From Flectonema sp. DT1601 (lineage: Eukaryota; Euglenozoa; Diplonemea; Diplonemida; Diplonemidae): DNA of 64,000 bases. The translations under genes were made by a program, and so were the position numbers. The notes under the pieces were generated by a model. It saw only the letters and a list, made by a program, of their open reading frames with translations. It did no database searches and was not told where the DNA came from. This document shows, in pieces, positions 49,842 through 60,997 of the stretch (positions are counted from its first letter, which is position 1; every line of letters begins with the position of its first letter). The DNA lies in contig OZ025792.1 of assembly GCA_964019425.1 (NCBI GenBank), positions 806,001 to 870,000 on the forward strand, given 5' to 3'.

Positions 49842-50220
49842 TTATTTGTCTAAAGAGGAATAAAAACGTCCTTCGATAAAATCAACAAAGTGCTTCGGCT
49901 TTTCATGTGCTTCACCTCGTGAGTTGGTAGTCAGTACGACACATTCTCTTTTTGTGTTGCTGCAATAAAGAAAGGAGGGGTCAATAGACTTCGCTACTAC
50001 AGATGATTGTCCAAGGGCATACGCAACAGCGAATCCCTTCCTTATAAAATAATATTATCAAAAATGCGTTCATTGCAAACTCCTGACGAAATGAGTTGCA
50101 CATTAGGTTCTCTTTGGAAACTGGCTGGAATAGGAGAACTACCCAATGATGAGATACTACTTAAAGAGCCTCCTGCTGAGAGAGTACTACAATACGATCG
50201 ATACGATAAATAGTAAGGAC
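49842..50220 (-). pseudogene. Coding-like segment in two frames, possible broken or spliced small gene
   Basis: On the minus strand, 50220 to about 50051 is open and reads like protein (for example SPIPASFQREPNVQLISSG, then VCNERIF). From about 50050 to 49842 a different frame is open and strongly protein-like, including GFAVAYALGQSSVVAKSIDP and TKRECVVLTTNSRGEAHEKP, and ends with a stop at 49842. No start codon fits, and no GT-AG pair of the usual type joins the frames. It may be a small host gene with a frame break, an unusual intron, or a sequence error. A 49-codon plus-strand frame overlaps it but looks less convincing. Confidence 0.4.
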
Positions 50221-50790
50221 TCAGCGTCCTTTTGGTCGTTTTTTAATTTGTTTTGCCTGAACATTAGCAGCTGAGAATTCGATTATATCTTCAAAGGATC
50301 TCTTTAGTTTCGCAGCCGACGGTGATCGCAAAACCTTCGGGTATTTAGATACGATCATGTTAATGTCGGCATTCAACGTCGCGTTCGCCTGGCGCAAGAC
50401 CGTTGGAGAAATGAGTCTTGAAGCGATGCACGCAGAAGAGAAGGCAACTTCGACAGCGTTGGCTAATCGATTTGGTGTAGCAAATGAAAGTTTTATCGCT
50501 CGTTGAATATAGGAAGAATCTGCCTCAGTGATATCTCTGTCGCCACCATTTCCCTGAACTAATTTCGTTACTTTATCGGCTACTCTCTTTGCGTTCTCTT
50601 CAATATCATCATCGACACTAACTTTAATATCCAATTGCTCTAAAATACAATCCTTAGTAGCATTCTCCTCTTCTAATTCTCTCACTCGTAATGATAATTG
50701 TTTGCATTCTTTACTCATGTTGTCGTTCATTTCGTTGAGCAACGGAAGTAATATTTTCATCTTTTGAAAGGACTTGTTCTTGTCGTCCAT
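50221..50790 (-). CDS. Small coiled-coil protein, function unknown
   Basis: This 189-residue protein has a coiled-coil N-terminus (LNEMNDNMSKECKQLSLRVRELEEE) and a helical C-terminal domain ending in a basic tail (QAKQIKKRPKGR) that could be a nuclear localisation signal. No family was recognised. A TATTTATTTATTACTCAG acceptor lies about 32 bases before the start, and a run of nine Gs sits in the leader between them. It is preceded by a long gene-poor interval and followed at once by a coding-like segment that changes frame. Confidence 0.65.
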   Translation of the reverse strand: MDDKNKSFQKMKILLPLLNEMNDNMSKECKQLSLRVRELEEENATKDCILEQLDIKVSVDDDIEENAKRVADKVTKLVQGNGGDRDITEADSSYIQRAIKLSFATPNRLANAVEVAFSSACIASRLISPTVLRQANATLNADINMIVSKYPKVLRSPSAAKLKRSFEDIIEFSAANVQAKQIKKRPKGR

Positions 50791-53291
50791 TTTGTATGTG
50801 TTGTTCCCCCCCCAACTACCCTGAGTAATAAATAAATAATATTGTTAAGAATAATAATACTAAACTTACATGTTAACTAATTAATATCGTCACCTGACGT
50901 ACAACTAAAGCTACGATCTCACACAAGCCTTTTGTTAAATTTCTCCCTTAGTATATGTTGTTCCGTTTTCAGTTCACTTCCTTTTAAAGGCTCGTTTGGT
51001 TTTATTATTTTTTCAACACATTTTTTGAAGGGAAAAAAAAAAAAAAAAAAAAAAAAAGGAAGGAAGGAAGAAAAAAGAACAAGAGCCTAGTCAAACCAGT
51101 GCAGCAATTGCTGTTTAAAAAAGAAAATGGGGTCTGTTAGTTTCGTCTATTGTAAAGTCTTTTTTTATTTGGATCAATTAAGATTTTGAGCTTCCCTGTT
51201 TCTTCATCAAATATAAGTCCAACAGACATAAGTAATTATGTAGAGACCTTCCTTCTTCTCAGAGAACGGTAACTGAGAGATTCCAATGTAAACACTGACT
51301 AGTGTTTTAATTAAAATTCGTCGCTCATTTCATCTTTTGATAAGGCACCAGGGAACAAATCCCATCATCTCATTAGTTACGTTAAGAAATCGATAGCAAA
51401 GAATAAGAAGACGGTTTTGATAAAACTGAAGTTGAAATCAAAAGAGACACAAAGCCAGCAACGGGTTGTACTGTCTGACAAAATAAAGGAAAACAGCGAG
51501 ACCTATTGTACTAGGCATACAAGTAGCAATCAGGAGGACACTAAAAACCAGAAAAACACCGATACTTGCACAATCGGCTGTTCCGCAGATAGGCTTTTGT
51601 GTCACTGCTCCCTTTCTCAAATCAAAAGAAAGGGAATACTAAAAAGAAAAAAAAAAAAAAAAAACTCTTCCTACGAAATATCGCAAGAACGTTATTTAGT
51701 GACAAGGGGCAGTCAAAAAAAAAAAAAAGGAGAAATGTCTCCAGGTCGTGTACCAGTCAAGTAATTTCGTTTTTTTCCTTAAAATGAGTGAGTGACTTAG
51801 TTAATGAATAACTAGTGCGAGAACTCATTAGCAGTAACTGATCCTTGAGAGACAATCAAATTGAAAGGATTTCAAGGATCCAATCCGATAGGATTGTTAA
51901 AAAAAAGTATTTTCGTTTTTAATCTGATGAGAGAACGAAGGAAGAACCCTTCGTCTGGTTTTTGTTATTTCATATTAATCGTCAATCATGAAAATCTCTT
52001 TTAATGATTGTTACAATAAAATCAAAATAACTACCAACTCAACACGAAGTACGTTGTGTCAGGTTGGTAGAATAAAGGTTTTCGAATTTGTTTTATTATA
52101 TAAAAAAAAAAAAAAAAAATTAAAAAATAAAAAGATAACTACGAAGTCTGTCGATTGATACAAATTGAAAGCAACAAAACCAAAACGAACTACAAAAAGA
52201 AACAAAAAAACAAGGCAAACAGCTGCATGGAAAGTGAATCAGAAATCTGAATACCAGTACTTAACTTTGAACATATTTCGTACTACCAATGCTAAAATGC
52301 AACACAACACTTGAAGAAGAGTAGGAGGGCAAATAGATACTGTATAATCAAGCTTAAAGGAACAATAATCTCTCAGACAATCTTGACCAGGGGGGTGGGA
52401 ACTAAATTCTCACTTTTCTCATAACATCGCACCTAGTCACAAAACAAGGGAAACTAAACAATGCGATGGTAAGACTTCTCCCTTCTGAATATGTTTACTT
52501 TTGGGCACGCAGACAATACAACCTATCTCAAACTACCTTAAACTGACCAACAAAAATTAATGGAACAAAAAATATACTTAAAGAGTTAGTGAGCAGATCT
52601 AACTGCTCGCTGTTAAAAGGAAATATTTAAAATTTTTTGCTTTTTTCTTTTCTTTCTTTCTTTTCTTTAAAATAGGTAAGCGTTTACTTAACAAAACCCC
52701 CCTAAAGAAAAGATGTGTTTTATGTAATGTTAGAAACGGAAAACCATTTGTAACGGCAAAGGAAACGATTATTTGAATTTGGAAAGCGAAAGGCGCCGCA
52801 AACCATTCTCTTCACCGATTCCGATTTCCCTTCATATATTTGTTCTCTTTTATTATTTATTCTTTAGGTTTGAGTTCACTTAATTCCCGCAGCAAGAACA
52901 CAAAAACAGCGAAAAAGATAACAACAACCACACGCCTGAATCACAAGAACTCAGAAAGCTAGTTTGGAGTGTGTTTTGTTATTAAAACAGAACCATAAAC
53001 AGAAGGACGCGTTTTGTTAAAAAGGAAAGATACTAAAAATGAATAGGACTTTATTTAGTTGTTTTACAGCACAAGAGAGATCACTTCAGTCATTAAAACT
53101 TCAGGGACGTGGGACACTAATCGATTCAATTATTAAATGCCAAGTGAGTAATCAAAGCATTCAATAGAAGTGAATGATGAAAGTATTGTAAATTTATATT
53201 ACAACTGTTGAGGTTAGGTGTCTGCTGATTCTGTCGCAGATACGGAAACTAAACTTGATAAACTGAAAAAGAAATCAAATTGACGGACTGA
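50791..53291. other. Long gene-poor spacer with coding-like fragments
   Basis: About 2.5 kb with many homopolymer tracts (A tracts near 51033-51056, 51651-51663, 51716-51728 and 52102-52118). On the minus strand around 51340-51130 short frames look protein-like (for example GISQLPFSEKKEGLYIITY, and another ending LKILIDPNKKRLYNRRN), but they lie in different frames with no joining intron seen. No gene can be supported. Confidence 0.4.
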
Positions 53292-55673
53292 TCATACAGC
53301 AAGTACGGGAACGGGAGACAACGAGGCGCTATCTCCTTTAAACTGCATAGTGTTTATTTCTTTTCTGCTAATCTTCTCGTGAGTGATTTTACTCCAAAGT
53401 AACAAAGAAAGGTGATAGCGATCTGGTAAGTGATCTCCACAGAAGTGCGGAGACACATACATTACATTAACAGCCCAACTTGCCATATCTGCAGAAGACA
53501 GATGTTCATTTGATTTTCCTTTCGAAGTGTGCGGCGCAGGCGAGTGAATCGCCTTCACAGTTTCAGCTCCTGTCGACTGCGGGAGATCATACACCAGAAG
53601 TCCTTTTTTGCATCTTCCAACTGGGCGATCAATTAGTCGTAACTTTCCAGGTATATAAAGTCTCTTATGAGGCATGTCACGATGGATATCCTCATCTTTA
53701 AATCCGGCAACTTCTCTTGCAAGTCTTTCGAGATTAATTACAGACACTCGAGGGATGGCATCCAGTCCGCAGATGACGCTGGTGACGAATTTCTCGGAAT
53801 TCACCCGCTGGAGCAATTTGTCACACACAACTGGTGGAGAGCCGAACGAAAAACATTCGACACGATGCTTCCATCCTTGCATTTCACTCTCAACTTTTTT
53901 TGATGTGAACTTTTCGTTTTTAACGCACTCTTCTGTAGCAATAGTTGGGTCAGTGTGACTCACCTCCTTGTCCTGGTTACTCTCCATAGTCTCCTTTACA
54001 ACATTATCATTCTCAGGTTGAGTAGGGATCTCCGAAGTCTCCTCTGGGGGAGGAGTGGAGGGGACAACATTATCATTCTCAGGTTGAGTAGGGATCTCCG
54101 TAGTCTCCTTTACAACATTGTCATTCTCAGGTTGAGTAGGGATCTCCGAAGTCTCCTGGACAACATTATCACTCTCAGATTGAGTAGGGCTACTTGTTTT
54201 GTCATCTTTCTGTTTGCATTCATCTCTGACAGTGATACAAAAAAGCGTCGCCACAGCAGCACCGAGAGAGTGTCCCGTCACAATAATTCGATAGTTCGGA
54301 TACTTTTTCGCGTTGATATCCATCTGGGATATTAAATTTAAATTATTTAACACAGAATCTGTACATTGTTTAATACCACTGTGTGCTTCCCCGTCAAGGA
54401 ACGGACCTGAATCAGCTGCTAAGTCAGTGAGAGTATCTTTATCAGAGACTGTTCCTCTGATTGCTAAAATAATCCATTTCATATTGTGATCGACGAATAG
54501 TACAAAAGCTGGATTATAAACCTGATTTGACCAATCACTCATAACTAACTCTCTGTCAGTATTTGAGATCGCATCCAGAACTTGTAGCGCTCCGATGTCA
54601 TTTTCACGAGAAGTGACATCCCGACCAACATCTTTAAATGGTTTCAGTATTGTGTGCATTCTAAATGCTGCTCCCAGTGATCGTAAGTGACCTCCCGTGT
54701 ATGCAACGCCATAACTAGCCTTTGCGTACAGCATTGCTTGAGCACAGTCTAAGGCTTCTTTTTGATCATTTTGTAATTTGTGTTTCGCGTGTAGAACATT
54801 ATAAAGTTTCGTGTGTCTGTACGACACTCTGATTAGTGAAACTGGATTAGCCAGCGACAGCTTTCTACGAATTGGCCATCTTTTACTAAAGTCCTGCAAC
54901 AAGTGCTTTAATACTTTCATTGCATCATCTCGGTGAGCATTGTCTTCGGATTGGAATTCGTTGTTTGTTTCCTTTTTGACGTGTCCAACTCGAACTTTGT
55001 TAAATTCATGTTTTTCTGCACAGCTTTGATGGTAGTAGCGATCACATGCCATACATCTAACACAATACATGACTCCCCAAATGAATTCTTTACAACTTGA
55101 ACACCAAACTGGTTTCATTGGAATAGTCGCCTGAACAACGTGACTGAGACAGTCAGCGAAGGAAACTTCGAGAAGCTGAATTGATTCTTCCTGAGGTTGA
55201 CATCCAACTTCATCATCCACATCTCTACTGAGTTCCCCAAGACTTTGATCTGTTGACTTGCTAGAACTGCTTGCGAGACTCTTCAACGATCCGTCAGCAG
55301 TCCTCTTCTTCGTGCTGCTCGTGAATGAGGTTTCTCTTTTCTTTGTTAAACTCTTTGGACTCTCTTCCAACATCGTTTCTTCTAATTTCCCAATTGATGA
55401 CAAAGTATTTGGAAGACATTTCACGTGTGTTATCAATCCACACAAAGTACACTTCATTCCTTGCTTGTGAATGCCCCAAATACTTCCGCTGCAACATCCA
55501 CAAGTCTGTCCTAATTTAACTGTTGCGCTGGACATTTTATGTTGGCAGCCAACATACTTCGAGTTTACGATTTTCGTTGCAATTTCTCTGGACATTTGCT
55601 TCTTACTCAAAGTCTTTGGTGAAGCTGGCTGATTTGGATCGCTCTTTGTCATTGCGACTGATGAACGAGTCAT
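53292..55673 (-). CDS. Class 3 (sn-1 DAG-type) lipase with two C1 zinc domains
   Basis: The 793-residue product starts at 55673, 14 bases after a TTTTTTATTGTACTCCAG acceptor. Residues about 33-75 and 170-215 are C1-type zinc-binding modules (HK, then paired CxxC motifs, such as CGCCSGSIWGIHKQGMKC and CSSCKEFIWGVMYCVRC), which bind diacylglycerol or membranes. Residues about 290-720 are a class 3 lipase: WIILAIRGT, the nucleophile elbow GHSLGAAVA, FSFGSPPVV, a DAIPRVS segment placing the catalytic Asp, and a late His in RYHLSLL. Between the elbow and FSFGSPP lies an insert of tandem ETSEIPTQPENDNVV repeats. Probable role: hydrolysis of diacylglycerol or related lipids at membranes. Confidence 0.87.
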   Translation of the reverse strand: MTRSSVAMTKSDPNQPASPKTLSKKQMSREIATKIVNSKYVGCQHKMSSATVKLGQTCGCCSGSIWGIHKQGMKCTLCGLITHVKCLPNTLSSIGKLEETMLEESPKSLTKKRETSFTSSTKKRTADGSLKSLASSSSKSTDQSLGELSRDVDDEVGCQPQEESIQLLEVSFADCLSHVVQATIPMKPVWCSSCKEFIWGVMYCVRCMACDRYYHQSCAEKHEFNKVRVGHVKKETNNEFQSEDNAHRDDAMKVLKHLLQDFSKRWPIRRKLSLANPVSLIRVSYRHTKLYNVLHAKHKLQNDQKEALDCAQAMLYAKASYGVAYTGGHLRSLGAAFRMHTILKPFKDVGRDVTSRENDIGALQVLDAISNTDRELVMSDWSNQVYNPAFVLFVDHNMKWIILAIRGTVSDKDTLTDLAADSGPFLDGEAHSGIKQCTDSVLNNLNLISQMDINAKKYPNYRIIVTGHSLGAAVATLFCITVRDECKQKDDKTSSPTQSESDNVVQETSEIPTQPENDNVVKETTEIPTQPENDNVVPSTPPPEETSEIPTQPENDNVVKETMESNQDKEVSHTDPTIATEECVKNEKFTSKKVESEMQGWKHRVECFSFGSPPVVCDKLLQRVNSEKFVTSVICGLDAIPRVSVINLERLAREVAGFKDEDIHRDMPHKRLYIPGKLRLIDRPVGRCKKGLLVYDLPQSTGAETVKAIHSPAPHTSKGKSNEHLSSADMASWAVNVMYVSPHFCGDHLPDRYHLSLLLWSKITHEKISRKEINTMQFKGDSASLSPVPVLAV
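53990..54190 (-). repeat. Coding tandem repeat inside the lipase gene
   Basis: Three to four near-identical units of about 45-50 bp encode (Q/K/E)ETSEIPTQPENDNVV. The DNA units are more alike than expected for old protein repeats, so they probably expanded recently and may vary in number between strains. Confidence 0.8.
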
Positions 55674-55686
55674 TTTAATTAGCCTC

Positions 55687-55712
55687 CTGGAGTACAATAA
55701 AAAAGTTTTAAA
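55687..55712 (-). promoter_or_regulatory. Putative trans-splice acceptor of the lipase gene
   Basis: The minus strand reads AAAACTTTTTTATTGTACTC, then CAG, ending at 55687, followed by a 13-base leader to the start codon. The upstream in-frame ATG lies before the acceptor and would be removed. Confidence 0.55.
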
Positions 55713-55930
55713 ATCCGCAACAATATGATCGACACATAAACCGGCTGAGATGCAACAAGAAATGTAGAATCTGAAAGTTAAACTGGCAGGACAATCCACC
55801 GCCAGCATTTCGAGTAACGAAACGAAATCTTCAAAGGAAAAGAATCCAACGCAGAAACGGGGAAATCTGACGGGTAATCATGTCTTAATTCGATCATGAA
55901 ATTGATTTTTAAAAAAAAAAAAGTAAGTAA

Positions 55931-57547
55931 TTACTGAAGAGATCCTTTATTAATAATATTTGCGAACGTCTCAAAGAAATCGAACAAAACAGCACCACCA
56001 AAGTATAGTGAAGTAATTACGACTCCGACTTTTACGGCAGAACGCGGTAGTTGAACAGCCACAGGAGAAGCGTCTTCGACTCTGAGACGAGTGAAGTACG
56101 TCATGTAAGCAACGAATACACCAGTTTCAATATTTAAGAGAGCTGAATTAAATACGTCTAAAATAACATACAGAGAGTGTGAAAACAAAAGACCTATAAC
56201 GAGAACGGATAAGAAAGATAAGAAATACATCACATACGATGCGTACTTCTTAGCCATCAGTGATTTGTCTGGATGGACAAAAAAAACTCGAGGAGGAATG
56301 ATGGCAGGACAAAAACGGGACCAAAGTGCGAATGGAGAAATCTCATGAGTCTCTGGAAAGCCAACTTCGTGAATAGCCGTGTCGATTGCTCCATCGAGAT
56401 AGTGTTTAAGACCGAGTCCCAAAGCAACAAATGAAACAGTGACGGAGATTATAATAAAAATTGTAACAATTTTCCCGACAAAAGCGTATTTTGGATAGCT
56501 CACAGCCAGGAAGTGCATCAACGGAATGGTCGATATCTCGTGATTCTGTTTTGCAAACTGAAGTGAAATATCACCTTTAGCTGCAGTCTGTGGGACAATC
56601 ATCAACACTGCTGCCGTCCACAGTAAGTTCAATCCAAAACATAATATTGTACCGCAGACACATCCGTTGCGAAAACTTTTTATATTTTGAGGAGTTCTTG
56701 GGAATGATGAATAGACCACAGGCAGGACGTTAATTGATCCGCCCAAACTAACAGTTCCAATTAAAATGGTATCACTTATTGCTCCCCAACTGTTCTCTTG
56801 TTCATGACGTACTTCTGATGCAACAAATGCAACGACAGTCATCATAGACAGTAGTAGAGTAGCCTTCAAGAAAGTTAAACAGGCTACAGCATTCTGAAGT
56901 TTATCTCCTAAAGTAATAATTACAAAAGATAAAGGTATCACAAAGAATGGAGTTACGGTCCGCCTGTCAATTTCGAAGAGGTCTCCGAAGGCGTTCGACG
57001 CGCTGAGTGCGTAGGCAATCAAAACGATAATAAAATGCATGAACACACAGAAGTCAAATATATTTCTGAAAAAGGGATTTGGGACGAAATATCTCGCCAT
57101 GGTGTGAAGGTTTGGTACGAAGTCGCCATCGGCATCGAGAAGGTCGGCTTCAAGAAGACACTCTTCATTTGTTTCATGAGAGTAGCCACGGCGACGTACA
57201 TCACCAGCAATACTTCGTTTAGGAGATGTAATTGTTGCATAAGAATCCTCACCAGTTGGTGTTGCTGATGTCGGCGACTGGTCTGCAGTCAGTGGAGCCA
57301 TCTCTGCTTCTGTCGGACTTCCACTTCCCATCTCTACTTTCATCATCGCCTCCGTTCTTTGAAGAAGTTCAACTAAAAAGACGATCACAGTAATCTGACA
57401 AACCAAAGCAATACTAAATGTGGATACGAAAGGATAAAAACCTGGTCCTGATACTTTCACAGGAAGTGCTAATATTCCAATACCCAGAATGGTGGCGGTT
57501 GTGATCAGCATCGATCTCAGAAAGACGAAATTCTCACTGCAAGCCAT
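55931..57547 (-). CDS. Amino acid transporter, AAAP/APC superfamily
   Basis: This single-exon protein has 538 residues and about 11 hydrophobic segments. The first, ITTATILGIGILALPV, carries the Gly-rich unwound helix typical of amino acid/auxin permease and related transporters. An 80-residue acidic insert with Ser/Thr-Pro sites sits between helices 2 and 3. GTVSLGGSINVLPVVYSSFP and NGCVCGTILCFGLNLLW fit the middle helices of this superfamily, close in pattern to aromatic amino acid permeases and SLC38-like proteins. It probably moves neutral or aromatic amino acids across the plasma membrane or a vacuolar membrane. The start follows a TTTCTCCAACAG acceptor. The exact substrate cannot be told. 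Confidence 0.82.
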   Translation of the reverse strand: MACSENFVFLRSMLITTATILGIGILALPVKVSGPGFYPFVSTFSIALVCQITVIVFLVELLQRTEAMMKVEMGSGSPTEAEMAPLTADQSPTSATPTGEDSYATITSPKRSIAGDVRRRGYSHETNEECLLEADLLDADGDFVPNLHTMARYFVPNPFFRNIFDFCVFMHFIIVLIAYALSASNAFGDLFEIDRRTVTPFFVIPLSFVIITLGDKLQNAVACLTFLKATLLLSMMTVVAFVASEVRHEQENSWGAISDTILIGTVSLGGSINVLPVVYSSFPRTPQNIKSFRNGCVCGTILCFGLNLLWTAAVLMIVPQTAAKGDISLQFAKQNHEISTIPLMHFLAVSYPKYAFVGKIVTIFIIISVTVSFVALGLGLKHYLDGAIDTAIHEVGFPETHEISPFALWSRFCPAIIPPRVFFVHPDKSLMAKKYASYVMYFLSFLSVLVIGLLFSHSLYVILDVFNSALLNIETGVFVAYMTYFTRLRVEDASPVAVQLPRSAVKVGVVITSLYFGGAVLFDFFETFANIINKGSLQ

Positions 57548-57788
57548 CTTGTGGCAGTCAATCTAATTCCTGTTGGAGAAACAAATTAAAAGAACACAAA
57601 GCTGACGGACAAATCGATCACAGCACTGTTGTTATTTTGATTGATACTGTTTGAGTAAATGGTTATTTATTTCATTTTACAACAATACTATCCTCAAAGT
57701 AAGAAACAAATAAACCGCAATGTGTGCAGGGTATAGTAATTAATAATTTGTAGTTAGGCGTCGATCGGAAATCACACGGAGGATACGG

Positions 57789-60459
57789 CTACTTTGCAGG
57801 ACTGGGTTGCTGATCGTTGTGGCTGCTGAAGATGTTCCGAAACTTATTTCTACCAGCCCTGAATTTATCTTTCACAAATGATGTCACCCTCGACTGAGAC
57901 TCGTGTTGGATGTGTATTTGAATTTCTGATTCTACTTCCGGACTTTCATCCTTCGCTGCTTCTTCGAATTTCAAAGCGATTTCAGTTTTTGTTGAACGAA
58001 TGGCATGTCTGATGATCGCTCTGTCTTGTAGAGACAGTGAAGGAAGTCGACTGACGAGTTCAAACAGAAGTACGCTGCCGAGATCCTCTGCTGTAACGTT
58101 GTCGTCAACAAGTCTCAAAGAGATATCAGAAATACAACTCAAAGTTAAAGGAGCTGAAGTTCTTTGAGAAGCTGTGTAGTAAGCCGCTAGTAAATTAACA
58201 ACTTTCTCAATAGAGATTTGGTTAATTGAATTGTTATTATTAACCTTCAGCATCCATCTCGTAATCATTGCTACCTCATCGACAGGAAGCGGATCACACG
58301 CAACAATATCAACAAACCCTCCAGTGAGACTGTTAAATTGTTTTTCACTGATCGTGTGAACAATCTCAACTTCTTTGCTCTTTGCAAGTCGAATGATATT
58401 CGGATCTGGAACGACACCTGTTTTGTTAATCATCTCAGTGAGATGAGGAAGTTGGTAAGAAAACAGAACTGATAAAAAACATACCTAACAAATGTATAAC
58501 AGACTCCTGATATTTGTTATTTGCATATTTATTTGTTGAGTCGTGTTCTGCCTTCAGCCATTCAGTCAATTGATAAACATCAATCGGAGAAGCAGTAAGA
58601 CAACTCTTTGAACTTAACTTACAATAAGTCTCAACCAACGAATCTTTATAAGAAGGAGGACCAGTTAGCGTAGCAGTAGAAAACCCTTTTAAAACGGTAG
58701 TGAGGTATAGCAGTCTTCGAATGAATGTCGGAGTCAGGCATTTATTTTTAATTAGAGTGGTGTCACCAGATTGAGATAAAGAATGCCAAGCTAAAGTATA
58801 TTCAAATCGAGTATGAGGGGAAACTTGAATAAGATTTACTGGAGCAGCGAGGTCTGACCAGGTTCCAAGAGGATGGGAAGGAAACTCAGATTCCCATATT
58901 TTTAAAACCAAACTGACGATAGAAGAATCACCAGAATGAGTCTTTTCACTTACACTGTGATGACTCGGTAGTGTCGCAAGTATTCTTATTAATCCTGTTA
59001 CACTATCACCATCAGATGGTACCATTCCAACTAATAGTTCTGAAGGTACTACTTGACTACTTCCTGCACTCTCAACACACTCTTTCGAAAAGAACTGAGA
59101 GTAGATCTGCGACAACGCCATCGCCCACTGTCTACCTAATTGATCAGAAACATCCTTATTAACATCACGTATTACAGAACTACATAAAACATGTTTCAAC
59201 ACATGAACTGAATAAGGTTCTGATTTAAATCGAGATATAGGACACATGTCTACGACTGTTTTCGCACAAGAAGCGATTTCTGCCAACAGTTCTGGACTGG
59301 GTGAAGATGAGTCTCCTGATCTATTTGGTGATGACCATCCCATAAAAACTGATAAAGTCTTTTCTAATTCAGATCTAAAACAAGGATCGATATTACACTC
59401 GACAATAGTTCGATGTAACTCCAGAACGATGTGCTGAACAGTTTTTAGATTCCTGTCGCGTTCATTCGATAAAATTACAGCCTCCAAGAACCACCTCCTA
59501 GTAAAGTACTCCGGGTGTTCCGCAATTAAATGAGTCAGCACAGAGTACTTATGAATAGGACGAGCACGGTGTACAATTGGACGAAGTAAGTTAGTTGTAA
59601 TTAAGTAACTCGACGACAAGTGAGAAACTCTCTCCAAAACACTCATAGTCCATTCTGATGTACTGTCGAGAGCGAGTTGGTGTCCCCAGTCTTTTGATAG
59701 TTCGGTGATGTCACTCTCGTTTGTTATAAACTTCACGATGTGACAACAACAGTCGAGACCTAATTCTCTCCAACAGGTACTGATATAAGTAATTGACGAC
59801 ATCTTTCCATCACTCCACATTACTAAACATTCATCTCCTTCGTTTCGAGGAATATTTTGTAACGTCGACTCGTCCCAAATCGGAGATTGCTCTCCACTGC
59901 CGTTAGTGACTGCGACTGGTCTCAAAGGTGCTGATGCTTGTATGAGAATAGGTTCGCATCCCTCAGTTAGGATATTCCTCACTCCTCCATTCCCTGCGAG
60001 TACTTTTAATAGTAGTAATGCCTCGTCAGCAGATACTCGATTCTCAGTTTCTTGAAGAATACTTTTAATCTGCCTAAAACTATTACCAATTCCCTTTAAT
60101 GGAATTGTTTCAGCTGATTGGATAGAATCATCTCTGGTGGGAGTGTTGGTAGTCGGCCACTTAAACTGTTTATCGTCAATAAAAATATTTTCAACTATCG
60201 AGCGCAGGTCATCCCCGTCAGCAGCCTTTGCAGTGAGAGTCATACACCACATCGCCAGCATGGCGTGACGATGTTTGTTCTCGAAGAACATACTTTGTAA
60301 TGATCCAACTGCTAGAGCTACTTCTCTCCATCCGAGATCATGCTTTCCCCACTCTGGTGTACTTCTTAATAACATTGTGTACAACTGACTGACCCAACAG
60401 TCGTCTTTTACAGTCGCGGCCATCATCTGTCGCAGGGTGCTGCTTCCACTCCACGTCAT
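57789..60459 (-). CDS. Large protein of unknown function (2 exons)
   Basis: Exons 60459-58485 and 58417-57789, separated by a 67-nt intron (GTATGT donor, TTAACAAAACAG acceptor), give 867 residues; the joined length is a multiple of three. The protein is mostly helical, without long coiled coils or membrane segments, and with many Leu/Ser-rich helices that suggest an alpha-solenoid (for example VSHLSSSYLITTNLLRPIVH). The C-terminal exon continues the helical pattern and ends in a basic, serine-rich tail (KDKFRAGRNKFRNIF). No family was recognised. It may be a scaffold of a trafficking or other complex, but that is speculation. Confidence 0.75.
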
Positions 60460-60997
60460 TTTATGAGGCCTGCGAAGGATGTGTTACTCAGAAAGGTTAT
60501 AATAGTTGTCGTTAGATGTCGTCAGATTCTTTTATTAATGTGACCTGTTCAAGGGAGTGGTGGGAGTGGTTGTGATTACAACAAACTACAAACTAATGTC
60601 AACAATTGGAACAAACTGATCAAATAGTTCGAATAACACTGATAACAAACATCCTTAAGAGGACTTAAGAGAAAGGGGAATTTCTTTTCGTCCCAACGAA
60701 ACACAGCAAGCACGGCTGCTTGTCATTTCTTTTGGGGAAAAGTCCGCCGTTTCTTATTCATCTATCCGTAATTTAATTGTGTGATCAAGTGTCCCACGTT
60801 GAGAATTGTGAACAAGTAATTGAAGTTCTCAGTACTCATGTTTGTTGTTGTGTTGTCTGACACCAATTAAGTGATGAAGAGGTTCTGAAGTCAGATTCAT
60901 AACGCGATCTGTTGGATGTCAACATGTCGTACTCCTGAAGTAATTCAATCATTCTGAAAGGCAGGTGTTCTTCTGAAGCCAGCTGGGTTTTCGATAT
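60460..60997. other. Spacer, no gene seen
   Basis: The 3' flank of the probable membrane protein gene and the leader of the large unknown gene. No protein-like frame was recognised. The region is AT-rich. Confidence 0.5.

Noticed and set aside
50064-50213. A 49-codon plus-strand frame (begins MRSLQTPDEMSC)
   Set aside because: It overlaps protein-like minus-strand sequence, lacks a good acceptor and would be the only plus-strand gene in the array.
51417-51764. A 115-codon plus-strand frame with Lys-rich runs
   Set aside because: It depends on poly(A) tracts and lies on the strand opposite the array, with no recognisable protein features.
55674-55808. Upstream ATG adding 45 residues to the lipase
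   Set aside because: It precedes the acceptor at 55687, and the added residues are composition-driven.
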